Shown here piece by piece: positions 7,641 to 16,303 of a stretch of 64,000 nt of DNA; the first letter of the stretch is position 1, and the number at the start of each line of letters is the position of its first letter. Position numbers and translations under genes: made by a program. The stretch comes from Paractinoplanes polyasparticus (GTDB lineage Bacteria; Actinomycetota; Actinomycetes; Mycobacteriales; Micromonosporaceae). The notes beneath the pieces were generated by a model, which worked only from the letters and a program-made list of their open reading frames with translations, ran no database searches and had not been told where the DNA came from. Where the stretch lies: assembly GCF_019710575.1 (NCBI RefSeq), contig NZ_JAHWFK010000042.1:1-64000 (forward strand). Reading direction: 5' to 3'.

Positions 7641-8957
7641 TCAGGTCTCATCGATGACCACGTCGATGCCGGACGTGGCGGGTGTGGCCGTGCCGTTGAC
7701 CGGAAAGGTGAGAGTGCCGCTCTTCTCGACCACCTGGCCGTACGAGCTGGTGAAGGACAACTGCCAGGCGACGGTGCCGCGGCTCCTGCTGCTGAACCGC
7801 ACCGACGACGCGACTCCGACCGTCAGCTCCGGATAATCGACGATCAACCACCGGACGTACGGGTGATAGCCCGGAACCCGAAGCCAGAACGGGCAGTGCG
7901 GCGTACGGTCGGCGGCCGCCGCGGCACATTGGTCGAGCTTGACCCGTACAGCGTCCTGGATGCTCGCCTGCGCGCCGTCCGCGAGGGCCGGGGTGTCGAA
8001 GGCGGCCTTCGCGCTCCGCCCGTTTCCACCCGGCGTCACCGTAATCGAGGACTCGGCGAACAGCCTGTTGCCGGCCGCGACGACCCGATAGGCGCTGGGG
8101 AAAGCGGTGTTGTCACCCGGCGTGACGGCGACGCCGTTCACGATGAGCTGCCGGTTCCGGTCGCCGCTCACGGCCAGTACGACGAACGGATTCGTCAGCA
8201 GGTACCGGTCGCCGTTCCGGACCACGGCGATACGTTGGCGTACCGGGCTGCCGCCGGCCGTGAAGGTGACGTCGAACGTCTGTGTGCCATCACTTCCGAT
8301 CTCGAGATCCTTCGGCCGGTTGCCGGCGTCGGCCAGAGCCGGTTCGGTCAGCAGCGGGTAGCGGCTGATGTCGAAGCCGGCCGGGAGGTCGACGTGGCTG
8401 AGGGCCTTGGCGGCGTCCCCGTCGGCGAGCGCGGCGAAGTAGTCCTGTATGGCCGTCTCGGCCGGGGAAGCGGTCCATCGCGTGTAGCCGAGATAGACGC
8501 CGGCCGTGGCGAGCAGCGCCGTCAGCACGATTACGGCGGCGGTCAGTGGCCGGTGCCGATCCGACGGTGGGCGGCGGCTGGGCGCGGGCGGCGTCGGTTC
8601 TGGCGTGGGCGGCGTCGGCCTGGGCGCATGGGGCGTCGGTTCGGGCGTGGGCGGCTCGGCACGCGGTGGTTCGGCTTGAGGCGGCGTTGTCGGCGTCGGC
8701 AGTTGGGTCGGCGGTGCTGCGGCCGGGACCGGGTCCGGCTCCGGGGCCGGCGGTGTGGTCGACCCGAAGCCTTCCGGCTCGGTGAACGACTCGTCGGCTG
8801 TGTCGTAGGTGAATGGCCCTCCGGCGTCCGGCGCTGTCAGATCCGGCAACACTGGCATCCCGCACGCCAGACAGAACTCGTCGTCCGGCTCGGCGTCACT
8901 GCCGCACCCGAAGCACCACCTGGCCGTCGTCAGACCCGGCCCAGGACGCTCGCCCAT
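7641..8957 (-). CDS. Zinc-ribbon, single-pass membrane protein
   Basis: 438 aa from ATG 8957, chosen because a zinc ribbon starts immediately after it: C15-x2-C18 and C29-x2-C32 (CFGCG ... CLACG). Residues ~45-130 are a Pro/Thr/Glu-rich linker with repeated PTPEPTP-type units. A transmembrane helix lies at ~136-158 (TAAVIVLTALLATAGVYLG). The rest is an extracellular domain of ~280 residues, with an NTF2-like-looking start (AETAIQDYFAALADGDAAKAL) and beta-rich remainder. This cytoplasmic ribbon, helix and outside-domain plan recurs in actinobacterial membrane regulators. It is the first gene of the minus-strand operon and faces the pseudokinase gene. Confidence 0.8.
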   Translation of the reverse strand: MGERPGPGLTTARWCFGCGSDAEPDDEFCLACGMPVLPDLTAPDAGGPFTYDTADESFTEPEGFGSTTPPAPEPDPVPAAAPPTQLPTPTTPPQAEPPRAEPPTPEPTPHAPRPTPPTPEPTPPAPSRRPPSDRHRPLTAAVIVLTALLATAGVYLGYTRWTASPAETAIQDYFAALADGDAAKALSHVDLPAGFDISRYPLLTEPALADAGNRPKDLEIGSDGTQTFDVTFTAGGSPVRQRIAVVRNGDRYLLTNPFVVLAVSGDRNRQLIVNGVAVTPGDNTAFPSAYRVVAAGNRLFAESSITVTPGGNGRSAKAAFDTPALADGAQASIQDAVRVKLDQCAAAAADRTPHCPFWLRVPGYHPYVRWLIVDYPELTVGVASSVRFSSRSRGTVAWQLSFTSSYGQVVEKSGTLTFPVNGTATPATSGIDVVIDET

Positions 8958-9250
8958 AGCTCGCTCATTCCTGACGTAGAGCCCATTGACCATCACGGTA
9001 GGTACATGATGGCGCATAGCTGAATACGCCGGACGGCTTCCCGAATTCATACGTCTGACCGATGGGCGGCACGGTTAAGAAGATGAATCTTTGAAAGAGG
9101 CGCAACCTGTCACGACGCACCATTAGGGACGGACGTCCACGCACCGTTGTCCCAGATGGAAGGCCATCCTGAATCGAATGGTCCAGGGGGTCAAATCGCC
9201 CAGCTGGGCAGTCCGAGTCACATTTCCTGTCGCGTGGAAGGACCTTATTG
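8958..9250. promoter_or_regulatory. Divergent promoter region of the pseudokinase / ATPase system
   Basis: About 290 bp without a convincing gene between the outward-facing zinc-ribbon gene (starts 8957) and pseudokinase gene (starts 9251). It must hold both promoters. A ribosome binding site GGAAGGA (9235-9241) serves the + strand gene. I cannot pick out confident -35/-10 boxes or an operator palindrome. Confidence 0.5.
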
Positions 9251-11254
9251 ATGACCGTCGAGGAACGGCTCGGCCCTTTCTATGTGCTGCGCGAGGAAAT
9301 AGCGCGGGACGGGTGGTCGACCGTCCGCCGGGCCACCAGCCGGAACGGCGGCCCCGATGTGGCCGCGCTCATCGTCCGTCCGGAATTCGCCGCCGACCGG
9401 GGGCTGCGCGACATCCTCGCGCGCGAGGAGGCAGCCCTGCGGGAGCTCCACCACGAGTCTCTGGTCGAGGTGCGGGATCTGGTCACCGACGACGGCCTAC
9501 TGGCCCTGATCCTCGACCCCGCCGAGGGCCCGGCATTGAGCGAGGAGAACGGCTGGGGGTCCCTGGCCGACGCCGCGCTCCTGGCCGCCCGGGTCGGTGA
9601 CGCGCTGGCCGTCGCCCACGCCCATGGCGTCGTCCACCTGCGCCTCGAGCCCGGGAACGTTTACCGTACGCAGTCCTCCGTCAAGATCAGCGGGTGCGGC
9701 GTACCGGCCCTGCTGCGCGAGGCCGGAGTGCCGGTCCCCGATTCGGCCTACGCGGCACCGGAACTTTCCGGACCGGCGATGCCCACTGCGGCCGCCGACG
9801 TCTACTCACTGGGCGTGATGACAGTGGAGGCTTTCACCGGCGTACGGCCGCCCGGCGCCGACCTCGAGAGCCTCCCGCCGCAGCTTCAGGCCCTGCTCCG
9901 CAAGCTGCTGTCCACGAACCCGAGAGAACGCCCGTCGGCCCGCAGCGCAGCAGCCCAGTTCCGTGCCATCGCCGATGAGCTGACCTCCGACGCTGGGTCA
10001 GCTCCTCCGGCGCCGGAACCGGAGCTGTCCGACGCGATCCCCGCCACTCCCGCGCCGGCCCCGGCCGCCGGGTCGGATTCAGCCGCAGACCCGGTGCAGA
10101 TCCCGGCCGCGGCCGAGCCCGATTCAGCCGCGGTCTCTTTCGCGGTGCCGGCGGTCGCCGGAGGGTCGGATTCGGCCGGAGGCTCTGTTTCGGTGCCGGC
10201 CGCAGCGTCGGGCTCGTTCGTCGAAGACCGGAACAGCCCCGCTCCGGGTCCTGCCCCAGCGTCCGATGCTGGTGTGGTTCCGGGCCGAGATGCCTTCGCC
10301 GCATCCGACTCGGGAGCGGCCGACGGCCCGGGTCCCGTTCCGCCGGCCGGACCGGCGGCGACTGCCGCCGCCAGCCCGTCGCCACAACCTGTCGCGGACA
10401 TGTGGACATCTCACGTGTCCGCTGCTGACACCCCGCCTGACGATCCGGATCATGGCTGGGTCGAGGAGTCACCCGCCGTACGGGAGCCTGCCGCTCTCGG
10501 CGCGGGGCCAGTGCTCTCGATCGGGCAGAAGCCGCGCGCCCGCGTCATTCGGAACCGCCGGCGAACGCTCGTCTCGTCAGCCGTCCTCGTCGTGCTGGCT
10601 GCGGTCGCGCTCATCGCCGTCGAGTCGAGAGCCGACGACGAACCGGGCGCCGCGCCGCCCGCCGTTCTCGTTCCCCGGACTGATTCGGCCGCCCCGGAGG
10701 CCACACCGACGACGGCGACGGCGACGACGGAACCCGCCCCGGCCTCCCTCGCGACCGAGACGCTGGCCTGGCCCAAGCGGAGCACCTACGCGGCGCACCT
10801 GCCGGGCAAGGCAGGCACTCTCTATGTTGCGATCCGCGACGGACGGGGCATCGCATACATGTGTGACGGCAAGCGGCTCGAAGCATGGTTCAAAGGACCT
10901 GCAACCGACGGCTCGGTGACGCTCAGTGGCAAGGCGGGGGCGACGCTGACCGGGCGGTACAGCGGCAGTGAAATCGCCGGCCAGGTCAAGGTGCAGGGTA
11001 AGACCTACAAGTACGACGTGCCCACGGTGCACAAACCGTCGGGTCTCTATCGTGCGGCGGCGAAGGTTCGTAACGCCGACGTGAAGGGTGGCTGGATCGT
11101 GCTGTCGGACGGCAGCCAGGTCGGTGTGCTGACCATCGGTGAGATCCCGCAGCCGGCACCGACGCTGAACACGGCGATCAGGTCGGCCTCGATCGACGGC
11201 ACGTCGCTCCTGGCCACTGAGATCGACGTCGAGACCGGCGGAGGCTTCGGCTAG
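9251..11254 (+). CDS. Membrane-anchored Ser/Thr pseudokinase with extracytoplasmic domain
   Basis: 667 aa. Residues 1-~245 keep the bacterial Ser/Thr kinase fold: a start YVLREEIARDGWSTVRRA like a glycine loop, AAPEL as the APE motif, and DVYSLGVMTVEAFTG as subdomain IX. Every catalytic position is replaced: VAIK reads VAAL (no lysine), HRDLKPxN reads HLRLEPGN (129-136; no Asp, no Lys) and DFG reads GCG (148-150). Then ~190 residues of Ala/Pro/Ser-rich linker, a membrane helix at ~438-458 (SSAVLVVLAAVALIAV), and a ~160-residue outside domain (STYAAHLPGKAGTLYVAIRD onward). ATG 9251 has GGAAGGA at 9 nt; a TTG directly precedes it. Probably a signalling scaffold for the operon it faces. Confidence 0.88.
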   Translation: MTVEERLGPFYVLREEIARDGWSTVRRATSRNGGPDVAALIVRPEFAADRGLRDILAREEAALRELHHESLVEVRDLVTDDGLLALILDPAEGPALSEENGWGSLADAALLAARVGDALAVAHAHGVVHLRLEPGNVYRTQSSVKISGCGVPALLREAGVPVPDSAYAAPELSGPAMPTAAADVYSLGVMTVEAFTGVRPPGADLESLPPQLQALLRKLLSTNPRERPSARSAAAQFRAIADELTSDAGSAPPAPEPELSDAIPATPAPAPAAGSDSAADPVQIPAAAEPDSAAVSFAVPAVAGGSDSAGGSVSVPAAASGSFVEDRNSPAPGPAPASDAGVVPGRDAFAASDSGAADGPGPVPPAGPAATAAASPSPQPVADMWTSHVSAADTPPDDPDHGWVEESPAVREPAALGAGPVLSIGQKPRARVIRNRRRTLVSSAVLVVLAAVALIAVESRADDEPGAAPPAVLVPRTDSAAPEATPTTATATTEPAPASLATETLAWPKRSTYAAHLPGKAGTLYVAIRDGRGIAYMCDGKRLEAWFKGPATDGSVTLSGKAGATLTGRYSGSEIAGQVKVQGKTYKYDVPTVHKPSGLYRAAAKVRNADVKGGWIVLSDGSQVGVLTIGEIPQPAPTLNTAIRSASIDGTSLLATEIDVETGGGFG

Positions 11255-11319
11255 GTGGCGGTTTCACCTGTCCGAGGAGTATTCGGGTTCGGAGCTCGAT
11301 CGGCGGGTAGGACCACGGC

Positions 11320-11496
11320 ATGGGCGTGAAGATTCGTTGTGCCGATTTCAACAATGACTGTCCCGCTGAGTTCACCGCGGGGGAGGAGGACGAGCTGCTC
11401 CAGCACGTCGAGCTGCACACCAGGACCGCGCACCAGCCGATGGAGTGGACTCCCGAGCTGGTCGAGGTGGTCAAGACTCACCTGCAACCCGTCTGA
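11320..11496 (+). CDS. DUF1059 family small protein
   Basis: 58 aa (MGVKIRCADFNNDCPAEF to the TGA at 11494). Matches the DUF1059 pattern: an early Cys pair (C-x6-C) followed by F, an acidic stretch (AGEEDELLQHVELH) and spaced histidines (HVELHTRTAH) in a short protein of this length. Function of the family is unknown. It follows the pseudokinase gene by 65 bp on the same strand, possibly as a separate unit. The start could also be the nearby GTG at 11326. Confidence 0.65.
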   Translation: MGVKIRCADFNNDCPAEFTAGEEDELLQHVELHTRTAHQPMEWTPELVEVVKTHLQPV

Positions 11497-11552
11497 GCCC
11501 GGGTCGGCCGGTCGTCTCGCGAGGGATCGGCCACCGGCGATGACGGTCGAGC

Positions 11553-11755
11553 TGGTTCAGCGCGGACAAAGTTGTGCTCGAGCTCGCGCTGACCGGCGTC
11601 GGCCTGCTGGCCCGGACCCACCATCTGCTCCTCGACGGGCCCGCACCCAAGCGGAGCCCAAGAAGCTGCGTCACCGGCTGCTGCACGTCACCGCGAAGAT
11701 CAACCGCACCGCGTTCTGCGTGCACGCTTGCCGGCGCAGCAGCCTTGCGACTTGA
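11553..11755 (+). pseudogene. Transposase C-terminal remnant (IS1380-like)
   Basis: The reading frame WFSADKVVLELALTGVGLLA then THHLLLDG is followed, after a one-base frameshift near 11645, by EPKKLRHRLLHVTAKI. This order (helical segment, LLLDG, EPKKLRxRLLH) is the usual C-terminus of actinobacterial IS1380-type transposases. The N-terminal catalytic part is missing and the end is altered, so it is a dead fragment. It marks the start of the accessory region. Confidence 0.55.
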
Positions 11756-11937
11756 TGGATTTCGGCATCCTCTGAGGGATGTGCCGAGTGGTGCTAGCCT
11801 CGTCGGCCGGCAAGGTGATTGATCTTGTGGGGCTACGGGCGGCGGTTCGTCAGACCTCGTGTGTCGTGAGGAAGTTCGAGTGTCCGATGAGCCTCGGCGG
11901 ACCACACCGGAGGACCGGACGGAGACGTTGCCGGCTA

Positions 11938-11977
11938 AGAGGGCGTCTGACCCTCTTTAGAGGATCAGACGCCCTCT
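11938..11977. repeat. Palindromic mini-element, left copy
   Basis: Perfect 13-bp arms AGAGGGCGTCTGA (11938-11950) and TCAGACGCCCTCT (11965-11977). A second small hairpin (CCTCT-TT-AGAGG, 11952-11963) nests between them. The arms match those of the palindrome at 47392-47442 except for one base, GAGGrCGTCTGA. This looks like two inverted ends of one insertion sequence joined back to back (MITE-like relic); a terminator is the alternative. Confidence 0.6.
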
Positions 11978-12498
11978 AAGCAAGGTTGGCGGGATAACAG
12001 CAAGATCCACGCTAGAGCTGTCGATGGTCATACTGGCTCTCTCTCGCGCCACGACGGATGCAGGTCGAGGTTGCAGAGCGGGTTGTGCACAAGTTCGGGT
12101 TCCGGCCCGGCCAACTTTCCTCCAGACTTCTTGACGGCTCCTGAGCTGCACCGCCTCCACCCGCTATCCGTTCCCGCCGTCAGTCCATGTGAATGACCAT
12201 CTCGGGCCGCGACATCGGAGGTACCGCCGATACGGCCGCAACGGCCTGTGTGGGTGTCAGCGGTGGCCTCGCCGCCACGATGTGTCCTGGGCGAGGGGGC
12301 GCGATGGTTTCCTCGAAAAGCACAGCGCGTCGAGCGGCGCGTCGACATCCGTAAAATGACGCTCCCTCGCCTCGAGGCGACGGACTTCACAACGGGTGGC
12401 TGCGTCTCCGCTCACCATCGCGGCTGGCCCGATCAGCGCCGGCGCCTCCGGACTTCGGCGCCGCCCGGTCTATGCCGCCGGAGCCTGCACCTCAGGAG
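11978..12498. other. Non-coding / degraded stretch
   Basis: No frame here has domain signal, a ribosome binding site and codon usage together. Short minus-strand frames (for example the one ending at 12028 with SGGKLAGPEPELVHN) are unrecognised and may be transposase debris. GC content is lower than in neighbouring genes. Confidence 0.4.
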
Positions 12499-12573
12499 TG
12501 ACACGGGGTTTCGCCCGTGAGTTACCCGGGGTCTCGCTACTTCCGACGGGCTGAGGGTGAACCTATCGACCCA
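12499..12573. repeat. Regulatory block, copy 1 (upstream of MFS gene)
   Basis: From GACACGGGGTTTCGCCCGTG through GAGTTACCCGGGGTC to a conserved ATCGACCC, this block is clearly similar to 37490-37565, including the core ACACGGGGTT(N4)CCCGTGnGTTACCCGGGGTC. Here the left arm of the hairpin is imperfect (GTGACACGGG). It lies about 200 bp upstream of the MFS start. Likely a shared operator or mobile promoter segment. Confidence 0.55.
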
Positions 12574-12775
12574 AGACCAGCGGAGGGTCGACGGGATCCC
12601 AGCGGAGCTGGATGAGAGCCGGAAGCTCGCGAGGCCGCCGCTGCGAGAGCTTCGATGACGCACCGGTCGTCGGCTGACAGCAGGCGCATCGATCCGGCAC
12701 ATACCCGAAGTCGTGGCCGCCGACGCGCTCCGGAGCGCGCGCCCAAGACCGCACACCTCGTCGGAAAGACAGGTC

Positions 12776-14065
12776 ATGTCCGAACAACCGTGTCCAAACC
12801 GGCCGAAGCTATACCCACGCCTAGCGTTGCTCACGACGAGCCTGTTTCTCGTCGGCACCAACGCCTTCGTAATTGCGGGCCTCCTGCCGGACATCGCTCG
12901 GAGTCTCGATGTCCCGGAAACCGACGTATCGTTTTCGATCACCTATCTCGCCGTAGTCGCCGCGATCGCTGCGCCGGTGATCTCCATCTGGGCCGCTCGA
13001 ATGTCCCGGACGACGCTCATGTTCATCGGCCTTGTGTTCATCGCCGGCGGCACGGCCGCCTCGGCCCTGGCGCCGAGCATGGGGCTCTTCATCGCGGGCC
13101 GGATCGTGGCCGGAGTCGGCGCGGCAGCTGTCCTTCCGGCGGCCACGGCTGCTGCGGCCGCGATCGCCCCACCGGAGAGCCGGGGCCGAGCCATTGCCTT
13201 CGTCGCTCTCGGCTTCACCGCCGCCACCGCACTCGGGGCACCGCTCGGGACCATGCTGGGCTCGGTGGGTGGATGGCAGCTTCCCCTCCTGGTGGTGGCA
13301 GCGCTCGCGTTGCTGCTGGCCGTCGCCAAAGCGCTCTTCCTGCGAGGCCTCCCCATCAGCCCGCGGACCCGATTCTCGGAACGCCTCACCCCGCTCAAGG
13401 ACAAGCGCGTGGTGCTGACCCTGCTGGCGACGATCTTCGTGTTCATCGGATTCAACGTGGTCTACATCTTCTCCTCGGCTGTCACCGCGCGAGTGACCGG
13501 CGGGTCGGGAACGCTGCTCGCGATCCTGCTCCTGGTCTATGGCGTCACGGGCACGCTGGGCACACTGGTGTCGGGCCGCATGACGGACAAGTTCGGAAGC
13601 CGGACGACAGCGATCGGCTTCCTCACCGCAACCGCAGCGGTTCTCTGCTGCATAGTCCTCGGGGCGGAGTCGTACATTGCCACAGCGCTGATCTTCGGCC
13701 TCTGGGGAGTAGCGTCCTTCGGCACTTCCCTTCCGATCCAGCACCGCCTGTCGTCGATCGACCCGCCCACCGCCCCGATCGCCCTGAGCTGGTACACCTC
13801 TGCCATGTACGGCGGCATCGCCGCTGCGCCCCTGCTGGGAGCCGCCGTCCTCGACAACGGGGGCTCTGTGCTTATCCCCTTCGCCGGGGCGGCGGCGAAT
13901 GTCGTTGCCCTTCTGCTTTTCCTCTGGGGATTCCGTCAGCGTCGTGGGCAGCGCGGGGTGGCCAGCGCATCGGTGGCACCGAGCACATCGCATCTCAGCC
14001 ACAGACGCGCGAGAGCGCCGGCGTCCTCGCCGATCAGCGCGAATCGAACGCCGCAAAGTCGGTAG
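12776..14065 (+). CDS. MFS drug:H+ antiporter (DHA1, AraJ-like)
   Basis: 429 aa with twelve predicted helices in the cytoplasmic membrane. The N-terminus TNAFVIAGLLPDIARSLDV is typical of the 12-TM DHA1 group. The segment GRIVAGVGAAAVLPAATAAA corresponds to motif C, and VSGRMTDKFGSRTTAI to the loop after helix 8. ATG 12776 has GGAAAG at 8 nt; the frame extends upstream without similarity. Probably exports a hydrophobic small molecule. The last ~60 residues after LWGFRQRRG are Ser/Arg-rich and may be an unusual extension. A second, truncated copy of the C-terminal end (VLDNGGSVLIPFAGA) exists at 32680-32815. Confidence 0.87.
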   Translation: MSEQPCPNRPKLYPRLALLTTSLFLVGTNAFVIAGLLPDIARSLDVPETDVSFSITYLAVVAAIAAPVISIWAARMSRTTLMFIGLVFIAGGTAASALAPSMGLFIAGRIVAGVGAAAVLPAATAAAAAIAPPESRGRAIAFVALGFTAATALGAPLGTMLGSVGGWQLPLLVVAALALLLAVAKALFLRGLPISPRTRFSERLTPLKDKRVVLTLLATIFVFIGFNVVYIFSSAVTARVTGGSGTLLAILLLVYGVTGTLGTLVSGRMTDKFGSRTTAIGFLTATAAVLCCIVLGAESYIATALIFGLWGVASFGTSLPIQHRLSSIDPPTAPIALSWYTSAMYGGIAAAPLLGAAVLDNGGSVLIPFAGAAANVVALLLFLWGFRQRRGQRGVASASVAPSTSHLSHRRARAPASSPISANRTPQSR

Positions 14066-14454
14066 GTCGGAATCCCTCGTGGTGAGCTACATCATGATCG
14101 CTGCGTCGGCCCCCACTCGTCTGCGCGCTCCCGACGGACCATCCGCCGTCCGGCGCACCGAGCGCATTGATCAGATATCCGTGAGGCTGTAGAGTTTGAC
14201 ACCCGGCAGCCCCACGGCTACGCCGATGCGGCGGCCGAGGTGGCCGAGGTCTTCTCCCTTTCAGCCCTCAAGGCGAGCGGATCCACGTGCATGGGCAGTG
14301 ACGTCGTCTGCTGTTCTCGCTAGTGCGGTTGCCGCTATCGCGGGTAGATCGAACACTCGATGGCATGGATCCAGGACCGACGAATCAACGTCACGTTGGC
14401 CTCTCCCGGTGGTTGCCCTGGCTGCTATCTCCATCGCGTGGAGGCGGCCGTTTG
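14066..14454. other. Intergenic, no supported gene
   Basis: Short plus-strand frames (one ending at 14192, another containing EVAEVFSLSALKASG) have no recognisable domain. I see nothing convincing in this stretch. Confidence 0.4.
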
Positions 14455-14476
14455 CGATCGCAAGGGCCGATCGTGA

Positions 14477-15062
14477 TCAGCATCGCTCGCGCCACGGGGC
14501 CGGCGGCGAGTCGACCGGGCCGCGCAGCCGCCAAGTCTCGGGGATTGTGTACGCCGTCGTGCCGGGCGCGTACGCGTCCATGAACCAGAGACGTTCCTGG
14601 GCGTACGACATCACGGGTTCCCCGCCGGGCACCACGGGGGGTGGCGTGCAGAGAATGGCAGCCCAGTTCGAAGAAGTCGCCGCCGACGCCGACGTGCGGC
14701 ACACCGAGCATCTCCCACCACACCTCGGCGATCGTCATCTCGACCTCGGTGGACGACTCGGCCGTCGCCCGGTCCTCCTCGACCGGAGTGGTGCCGTCCA
14801 TCGCGGAGCGCTGGACGGGATATGTGGGCAGCGGCACGCGCCGGAACCGGTCGTCTTGGTGCGGAGACCGGCGCACACGAACCCCGGCTTGCCATAGCAG
14901 ACCGGTGGTGCGAAGCGCGTCCGGTGTCCGCCCGGCGAGCAGGTCCGCCATCCTGGAAAGCGCCTCGGCGTCCGGCTTCTGCTGGAGCACCTGCTGCGGA
15001 TCGAGGCCGATCCGGGCCGCGCAGTCCTGCGGGTCGAGCAGCTCGGCGTCCCGCGCCGTCAT
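14477..15062 (-). pseudogene. PKS/NRPS hybrid fragment (AT tail, carrier domain, start of condensation domain)
   Basis: Reading from 15062 down: TGLLWQAGVRVRR and VPLPTYPVQR, the usual end of a polyketide synthase acyltransferase module. Then a carrier domain, AEVWWEMLGVPHVGVGGDFF-ELGCHSLHA (family GGHSL, here GCHSL). After a frameshift near 14650 comes a condensation-domain start, MSYAQERLWFMDAYAPGT followed by TAYTIPETWRLRG. Ketosynthase, the main condensation body, adenylation and thioesterase parts are absent. The order PKS then NRPS condensation marks a former hybrid assembly line. Dead gene fragment. Confidence 0.75.
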
Positions 15063-15070
15063 CCCGAAGA

Positions 15071-15658
15071 ACAGGGCTTCCGCCGGCTCACCAAGTCGCG
15101 CTGTGGAGCAAACAGGAGCCGACCTTGTACGCGATCGGGCAGGTGGTCAAAGTCGACTGCGGCACGGCCGAACGGGCGCTGCGCCTGCTGATCGAGGAGC
15201 GGGTGATGATGCTGGTGCCGGATCGCAAGCTTGTCGTCCCGGCCTGGATGCGTCCGGCCATCGTCGACGGCTCGATGATGGTGTACGGGGTCCGCCGGGC
15301 GCCGGTCGAGTCCATCCTGGACGACCATCCGGTGCTGTACGTGAGCGGCACCGACCCGAGCCGGGCGGCCACCGCTGCCAGGATGGCGCTGGACGAATCC
15401 GAGCCGGGCGATCCGATCGATCGGCAGGCGCCCACCGTGGTGCGGGTCCGCTCCGACGGCGTGTACGAGATCCACCGTCGCGGCGCCCAGGACCAACAGG
15501 CCGGCGCCGACGACTACCTGAGCCGGCTGCAGAGCCGATACGGGCTTTGGGGGCGGGCGGCGGTCATCGATTCCCGCCGGTCGTCACCGGCCCGGCGCAA
15601 GGCGATGGACGCGGACGCCGTTTGGCCACCGTGTCGTACGCGCCGCGGTGGTAGATAA
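15071..15658 (+). pseudogene. 5'-truncated GntR-like winged-helix protein
   Basis: A good-codon frame reads YAIGQVVKVDCGTAERALRL then LIEERVMMLVPDRKLVVP. This matches the second half of a GntR HTH (VSxGTAxRALRLLEEEGLV...GRGxVV). About 130 further residues (RRAPVESILDDHPVLYV, DDYLSRLQSRYGLWG) are not recognised. The frame upstream of ~15071 runs antisense to the PKS remnant and is not credible, so the first helices and the start codon seem lost. It may be a shortened but expressed regulator. Confidence 0.45.
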
Positions 15659-16095
15659 GCGGCGGGTGTTCGGACACCGTGCGTAGCTCGATGACCCGGC
15701 CCGACACGATGCAGTGGTCGCCACCGTCATGCTCGGTGTACAGCTCGCAGTCAATCCAGGGATACCGCGTCAGCGAGGCCGAACCTGCCCGGGCGGGTGA
15801 CCCAGTCGCCGGGCGAGAAGCGGTCGGCGCCGGACGCGAACCGGCTGCTCAGCAGATCGTGGTGGCTGGCGAGCACGTTCACGCAGAACCGCCCCGAGGT
15901 GCGAAGGAGCGGCCAGGTGGTCGAGGTGTACGAGACGCAGAACAGGACCAGCGGCGGGTCCAGCGAGACCGACGTGAACGAGTTGCAGGTCATCCCGGCC
16001 GGTTCGCCGTCCGGGCCGGCTCCGGTGACCACCACGACCCCCGTCGGCAGCCGGCCGAGGACCCTGCGGAACACAACGGTGTCGAACGGCGGCAT
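15600..16095 (-). pseudogene. Flavin reductase component, frameshifted
   Basis: From ATG 16095, FDTVVFRRVLGRLPTGVVVV then MTCNSFTSVSLDPPLVLFCV is the flavin-reductase-like (HpaC/HsaB) fold: short-chain flavin:NADH reductase feeding a monooxygenase. Near 15775 the frame shifts by one base, and the C-terminus continues as YPWIDCELYTEHDGGDHCIV and GRVIELRTVSEHPPLIYHRG. Without the shift the product stops after 114 aa. Divergently arranged with the broken oxygenase at 16304, a typical two-component pair. Confidence 0.7.
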
Positions 16096-16303
16096 TCACG
16101 GACTCCGGAGTTGAGAGGGGCGGCACGGCAGTGCGCGCACCGAAGCATGAACGGCCGCGGGGCCGGCCAGCTTGTGACCACCGCTCAGAATTCGCCGCCG
16201 GTTTTGGGTTCGCAGCGTGAGCGCCGGGCCGGTGCCGCCCATGAGACTGCATGCCCGGACGTGGCGGTCGCCCCGCCGACTTGGGTCTAAAGGAGTTTTC
16301 GCC

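Noticed and set aside
5932..7836. 634-codon plus-strand frame over the ATPase and membrane protein genes
   Set aside because: Antisense to two genes with real motifs; low-complexity residue content and no ribosome site.
12776..14065. MFS gene as part of the decayed PKS/NRPS cluster
   Set aside because: Possible as a self-resistance pump, but about 400 bp of empty DNA and a different repeat-associated promoter separate them, so no link is claimed.
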